From NCBI RefSeq assembly GCF_026151335.1, contig NZ_JAMQPP010000012.1: a stretch of DNA of 64,000 nucleotides; one strand, given 5' to 3'. The DNA is from Leptospira_A soteropolitanensis (GTDB taxonomy: Bacteria; Spirochaetota; Leptospiria; Leptospirales; Leptospiraceae). The notes under the pieces were generated by a model. The model worked only from the letters and a program-made list of their open reading frames with translations. It did no database searches and had not been told where the DNA came from. The translations under genes and the position numbers were made by a program. Numbering within the stretch: the stretch's first letter is position 1; each line of letters begins with the position of its first letter. Below, piece by piece: positions 60,074 to 64,000 of this stretch.

Positions 60074-61542
60074 GAGGCCATATTGATTTTATAAACTGCT
60101 TCGTGAAGTGCTGGGTTTAGTTCGGGATCAATGATATAAATCACTCGAGAGGTTCCCGCTTGTAAGGCTAAATCCATAATTGCTTTTCTGCGATCGATTT
60201 TAATACTATGCAAATCAAAATCGGCAATTTTGAATTTGATCCCTTTTTGGAACACTGGATTGATGCTACAAATTCTTTGGAGTTTGGGTCTAGTTTGGTA
60301 ACGACCTACATCCAAAACAATACAAATATCAAAGTGGGCTCTTCTTTCTGAATCCACGGATGCGGTAATTACAAAGTCACCAAAGTTTACAATGTTTTCG
60401 TTATTTGTGAGAGAACTTCCCACATAATCTAAGAGATGCCTGATATTTTTATTGCTATAGGAGAAAAAGGAATCATTTAGAATCATCTTCAGAGCTGTCG
60501 ATGATTTGAAAGCTGGTCTCCAAGGTTGGTTTGATGTGAGAGAGGCATATTCGCTTGCCAGTGAAAGGATAGCAATGTCTTCTTCAAAGCTAGCAGAGGT
60601 TACATTATTTTCTTGTAAGTGAAGTTGGAGTTCAATGTCCTGCGTGATCCTTTCTTTTCCCACTTCTTTGCTGTATTTGTCGCGAACTGACATAAGTTTG
60701 GTGAAAAGTGACCTGGGATCAGGGAAGTTATTGTTCACTCCATTCCCACGATAAGGTCTGTGATGATTTAGAATTAAGGTGCGAACATGCGAGTCAATTT
60801 CAGGAGCAGGAAGCGTCATCAAATAACTGATGATAGGATGTTGTTGGACGACAGCATATTCTTCTTTTGTGAGTTTGGGATTGTTTTTGATATCAAGTCT
60901 AGAATAACCCACATCAGCTAGATAACTTGCCATCATAAGGCTCAAATGGTCTTTTTTATTGGATTCTTCCTTACCTTCGTTCACAATCTTTTTTGTGCGA
61001 ACCTTCATCCCCATTGCCACCACCGTGCGTTTGGTCATGAGCTCCGATTCAACAGAAACTCCAGCCACTCCAAGGATCTCTAAAATATTAAAAATTCCCA
61101 GTTCATAATCGGGATTACTGGTAAAGTCAGTGAGAAGTTCATTAACAGAATTTTGGACAAACACAGCCTGTTCGGAAGAAAAGGAAGACTTGCGGAGATC
61201 TTCGATGAGTGCTTGCGATTGTTTTGCAAACCGTGCTGTTTTCTCTTGGTCAAATAATTTTGTCGTACGGCCAGGCTCTAAAAATTGGGCACCATTGGGA
61301 TGTTGTTTTGTTTTTTTTAGCTCTGAGATAAGGAAATAGACTCCTTGCATTTCGAACTTTAGGAGTTTTCCGAAATCAGCCTCGGTCGGATTTCTTTTTT
61401 TATGAATTAGAATTTGTCCGTCTTTATTATAGAGATCAAGAGGGATATTGTTGTTTTTGCGAAAACTATTTAAGGACTCTTCAGTTAACTCAAATTTGGC
61501 GAGCTTATCTCTAGGTACTATGTTTGTATCGTTAGTGCTCAT
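60070..61542 (-). CDS. Degenerate HD-GYP-like protein (paralogue of 1217-2752)
   Basis: A 490-residue protein homologous over its full length to the gene at 1217-2752. Shared blocks include KKDHLSLMMASYLADVGYSR, EEYAVVQQHPIISYLMTL, LNHHRPYRGNGVNNNFPD and SLASEYASLTSNQPWRPAF. As in its paralogue the HD pair reads AD and the GYP loop is replaced. C-terminal residues about 400-470 (GDFVITASVDSERRAHFDICIVLD) form an unassigned beta-rich domain. Conservation of the same substitutions in both copies implies a retained non-canonical role, e.g. ligand binding without hydrolysis. Confidence 0.8.
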   Translation of the reverse strand: MSTNDTNIVPRDKLAKFELTEESLNSFRKNNNIPLDLYNKDGQILIHKKRNPTEADFGKLLKFEMQGVYFLISELKKTKQHPNGAQFLEPGRTTKLFDQEKTARFAKQSQALIEDLRKSSFSSEQAVFVQNSVNELLTDFTSNPDYELGIFNILEILGVAGVSVESELMTKRTVVAMGMKVRTKKIVNEGKEESNKKDHLSLMMASYLADVGYSRLDIKNNPKLTKEEYAVVQQHPIISYLMTLPAPEIDSHVRTLILNHHRPYRGNGVNNNFPDPRSLFTKLMSVRDKYSKEVGKERITQDIELQLHLQENNVTSASFEEDIAILSLASEYASLTSNQPWRPAFKSSTALKMILNDSFFSYSNKNIRHLLDYVGSSLTNNENIVNFGDFVITASVDSERRAHFDICIVLDVGRYQTRPKLQRICSINPVFQKGIKFKIADFDLHSIKIDRRKAIMDLALQAGTSRVIYIIDPELNPALHEAVYKINMAS

Positions 61543-61916
61543 TATAATTTTGGCTAATAAGACGAAACTTATTTCCTGATATTATGGTGATGTTTTAATA
61601 GAATCGATAAAAAGTAAATCATTCCTTAGAAATTAATATTACTTTTTGATTTACAGGGATTTCCTCATAGGGCAACTACTAGTTCTTAGTAGTGATACTA
61701 TTGGCAGGTGTAGATTTTGTTTTATCTTAATAGCAGTTGTGTCATTGATTCATGTAAAAATAACTTTTGTTAGTTGTAGCGAAATTCACCTTTTGTTTTT
61801 CTTTTTTGATTCGTTGAAAAACTGTTCGTTTTTGTAGCGATTTCAATCTTACTTAGGCATTAATCCCTTTGTTTTTTCGTTTACAAGTTCAGGAAAAGTC
61901 CGAAAAAATTATCCCC
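61543..61916. promoter_or_regulatory. Divergent intergenic region
   Basis: 374 bases between the HD-GYP-like gene and the acyl-CoA dehydrogenase gene. It holds inverted arms GTAAATCA (61614-61621) and TGATTTAC (61647-61654), overlapped by a second pair AAAAAGTAA/TTACTTTTT, so two exclusive foldings are possible. No gene or clear promoter box is recognised. Confidence 0.4.
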
Positions 61917-63101
61917 ATGAATACGCTTTCGACAAAAAAATCATCTTTAAATCTGTTTAATCCATCGGAAGACCACCTGGCACTAAGGGAGTCCGTGGCA
62001 GCCTTTGCAGAGCGCGAAATGGATGAACAAGCGAAGGAAAACGATGAAAAAGAAACGTTCAATACTTTGTTATTCAAACGCCTTGGTTCTGAACTGGGAA
62101 TTTTTGGAATCACTGTGCCGGAATCTGATGGAGGGCATGGACTAGACCCTCTTGCTTCTGTCATCATTCATGAAGAGATGTCTCGGTTTGATCCAGGATT
62201 TACACTTTCTTATTTGGCCCATGAAGTACTCTTTGTGAATAACTTTTACTATAGCTCGAACCCTTCTCAAAGGAGTCGTTATTTGAGTAAGGTCATTACC
62301 GGAGAATGGATCGGTGGGATGGGAATGACAGAACCTGGTGCTGGAACGGATGTCCTTGGGATGACCACAAATGCGGTAAAGAAAGGGGACCGTTATATCA
62401 TCAATGGCGTCAAACAATACATTACCAACGGATCTATTGGCCAAGTTTTTCTTCTTTATACCAAGTTAGAAAAAACAGCCAAAAAAATGACCTCTTTTGT
62501 AATAGAGTCGTCTTACAAAGGTTTTTCGGTTGGAAAAAAGGAAGAAAAGATGGGAATGCGTTCTTCTCCCACAACACAACTTGTATTTGAGGATATGGAA
62601 GTTCCTGAAGAAAATTTACTTGGTGTGGAAAATGGTGCTGTCACACACATGATGAGAAATTTGGAAATCGAACGTGTGACACTTGCGGCACAATCACTTG
62701 GAATTGCTCGCAGATGTATTGATATTATGTGCGATTATACCATTCGCCATAGAGAGGCATTTGGGAAAAAACTTTTGGAGTTTGGTCAAATTCAACGTAT
62801 GGTGGCCGAATCTTATGCTGACTACCAAGCAGCTCGCGCCCTTGTTTATCATGTAGCAAGTGAACTGGGACCCGATGTTCGTAACTCTCTTGGAGCAGCC
62901 TCAGCAAAATTGGTTGCCACCCAGATGGCGGAACGTGTTTCAAGAAACGCTATTCAAGTGTTAGGTGGATATGGATACTGTCGTGAATATCCGGTGGAAC
63001 GATTGCATAGGGATGCGATTTTACTCAGCATTGGTGGAGGAACAAACGAAGCCATGCAAAAAAACATTGCAAGCGATTTGAAAAGACTTTGGTCCGAATA
63101 A
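61917..63101 (+). CDS. Acyl-CoA dehydrogenase
   Basis: A 394-residue flavoprotein of standard length, with GMGMTEPGAGTDVLGM, KQYITNG, and the C-terminal signature VLGGYGYCREYPVERLHRDA. The short- or branched-chain type (isovaleryl-like) fits best by length and ERLHRDA region, but substrate cannot be fixed. The start is the Met at 61917; a start further upstream is open. Electrons should go to EtfAB. The oxidoreductase gene follows after about 38 bases. Confidence 0.92.
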   Translation: MNTLSTKKSSLNLFNPSEDHLALRESVAAFAEREMDEQAKENDEKETFNTLLFKRLGSELGIFGITVPESDGGHGLDPLASVIIHEEMSRFDPGFTLSYLAHEVLFVNNFYYSSNPSQRSRYLSKVITGEWIGGMGMTEPGAGTDVLGMTTNAVKKGDRYIINGVKQYITNGSIGQVFLLYTKLEKTAKKMTSFVIESSYKGFSVGKKEEKMGMRSSPTTQLVFEDMEVPEENLLGVENGAVTHMMRNLEIERVTLAAQSLGIARRCIDIMCDYTIRHREAFGKKLLEFGQIQRMVAESYADYQAARALVYHVASELGPDVRNSLGAASAKLVATQMAERVSRNAIQVLGGYGYCREYPVERLHRDAILLSIGGGTNEAMQKNIASDLKRLWSE

Positions 63102-63139
63102 ACAAATTTTTATAATTTATATCCGTCTTTCTTTGCAAA

Positions 63140-64000
63140 ATGGTCTACAGAAGGATGGATACTGATTGGGATGTAGTAGTCATTGGTTCAGGACTTGGCG
63201 GCCTTAGTGCCGCTTTGTCACTTTCTGAAAATGGCCAAAAAGTTTTGGTTTTAGAAAAAGGGACAACTCCCGGTGGTTGCGCTTCCAGTTTCCAAAAAAA
63301 TGGTTATGTCTTTGAATCTGGTGCCACGACTCTCGTGGGTATGGAACCTGGACTTCCTTTTCATAAACTATCCTCCGAATTTCAAATTCAATTTCCACTT
63401 TTCCCATTAAATCGATCGATGTTGGTCCATTTGGATGAAAAAACCGTTGAACGTTACCAGGATCGCAAAGAATGGACTCTTGAAGCAAAACGTGTGTTCG
63501 GTGGTGGTCTTCGAATGGAGGTGTTTTGGAAACTTTGTGATTTAATTTCGGATTCTCTTTGGAATTTGTCATGTAGGTATAAATATTTTCCTTTTAAGAA
63601 TCTTTCCGACGTAATGAAATCGATTGGTTCTTTTCGACCTTTCGACTTACTTGTTTTGTTTTTTTCCTTTGTATCTTTACGTTTTGTTTTACAATGTTTG
63701 GGCCTAACAAAGAACAAGGATTGGATCCGATTTTTAGAAGAACAACTTTTGATAACAAGTCAAACTACATCGACAAAAGTTCCTATGGTGTTTGCTGCCG
63801 CTGGTCTAACTTATCCGCAATTAAAAAACTATGTTGTCAAAGGAGGAATGGTAAGTCTTGCAGAAACAATTATAAAAAAAATTGAATCAAATGGTGGAAA
63901 AGTCCTTTATAAACAAGAAGTCACTAACTTGAAAAAAATCACTACTACTGAAGGGAATCTAGAAAACTTCTGGGAGTTGCGTACGAAACATAGAGAAAAC
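63140..64000 (+). CDS. CrtI-type FAD-dependent oxidoreductase (partial, runs off right edge)
   Basis: Open to the window edge: 287 residues visible. The N terminus VVIGSGLGGLSAALSLSENG is a dinucleotide-binding fold, and EKGTTPGGCASSFQKNGYVFESG is typical of phytoene desaturase/CrtI and retinol-saturase-like enzymes. KGGMVSLAETIIKKI, near residue 235, is the second family segment. Substrate may be a carotenoid, prenyl or other lipid; not decidable without the C terminus. ATG at 63155 is an alternative start. Confidence 0.87.
   Translation, partial: MVYRRMDTDWDVVVIGSGLGGLSAALSLSENGQKVLVLEKGTTPGGCASSFQKNGYVFESGATTLVGMEPGLPFHKLSSEFQIQFPLFPLNRSMLVHLDEKTVERYQDRKEWTLEAKRVFGGGLRMEVFWKLCDLISDSLWNLSCRYKYFPFKNLSDVMKSIGSFRPFDLLVLFFSFVSLRFVLQCLGLTKNKDWIRFLEEQLLITSQTTSTKVPMVFAAAGLTYPQLKNYVVKGGMVSLAETIIKKIESNGGKVLYKQEVTNLKKITTTEGNLENFWELRTKHREN

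Noticed and set aside
1..64000. tRNA, rRNA, CRISPR arrays, prophage genes, transposases and replication origins.
   Set aside because: Looked for by eye and not found; a tRNA scan and repeat search could not be run, so small RNA genes might still be missed.

Overview
The window reads as a chromosomal segment of a spirochaete of the genus Leptospira, probably a free-living (saprophytic) species. This is inferred from the low-GC sequence, the many lipoproteins with spirochaete-style lipoboxes (FSC, IQC, FQC, WSC before the acylated Cys), HD-GYP-like and membrane-cyclase proteins of the type common in Leptospira, and conserved proteins I know only from this genus. Species assignment would need a database search. 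No tRNA, rRNA, CRISPR array, prophage or complete insertion sequence was seen.

Layout. 0.1-5.4 kb: TfoX-N protein, a degenerate HD-GYP protein, an outer-membrane beta-barrel protein and a LysR regulator. 5.5-7.5 kb: leuCD (isopropylmalate isomerase), divergent from the LysR gene across a spacer holding two palindromes. 7.6-8.8 kb: a repeat-rich island with a foldable element, two directly repeated ~105-bp copies, a SnoaL-like gene and a coding remnant. 8.9-15.5 kb: alpha/beta hydrolase, a DGPF protein plus ECF42-type sigma factor, then an ECF sigma-clpP-metallohydrolase operon and a beta-propeller lipoprotein. 15.6-21.7 kb: an SH3 protein and an RND heavy-metal-type efflux operon (adaptor-pump-TolC, minus strand) whose adaptor gene has a damaged 5' end. 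22-28 kb: lipoproteins, a PhoD-like phosphatase and a TetR regulator.

28-33 kb (minus): DUF4349 lipoprotein, D-aminoacylase-like amidohydrolase, a short-form LeuA preceded by a leucine-codon leader and terminator (candidate attenuator, the best find here), a sodium:solute symporter and a CBS protein. 33.5-38.6 kb (plus): a tightly packed operon of acyl-CoA synthetase, acyl-CoA dehydrogenase, sensor histidine kinase and MaoC dehydratase. 38.6-50.3 kb: small proteins, an acyltransferase, an amine oxidase, a 7TMR-DISM signalling protein, and on the minus strand prmA, a cupin regulator, an rsmI-like gene, a HAD phosphatase, an M23 peptidase, a fatty-acid hydroxylase and rsmA. 50.3-57.4 kb (minus): comEC-like, trpS, an unknown 656-residue protein, a LolA-like protein and etfAB. 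57.5-64 kb: a UbiA-like membrane protein, an adenylate cyclase, a second degenerate HD-GYP paralogue, another acyl-CoA dehydrogenase and a CrtI-type oxidoreductase running off the right edge.

How the genes fit together: leucine synthesis appears twice (leuCD and leuA), each with its own apparent control. Fatty-acid and branched-chain acyl-CoA oxidation is represented by acyl-CoA synthetase, two acyl-CoA dehydrogenases, MaoC and EtfAB, consistent with the fatty-acid-based metabolism of Leptospira.
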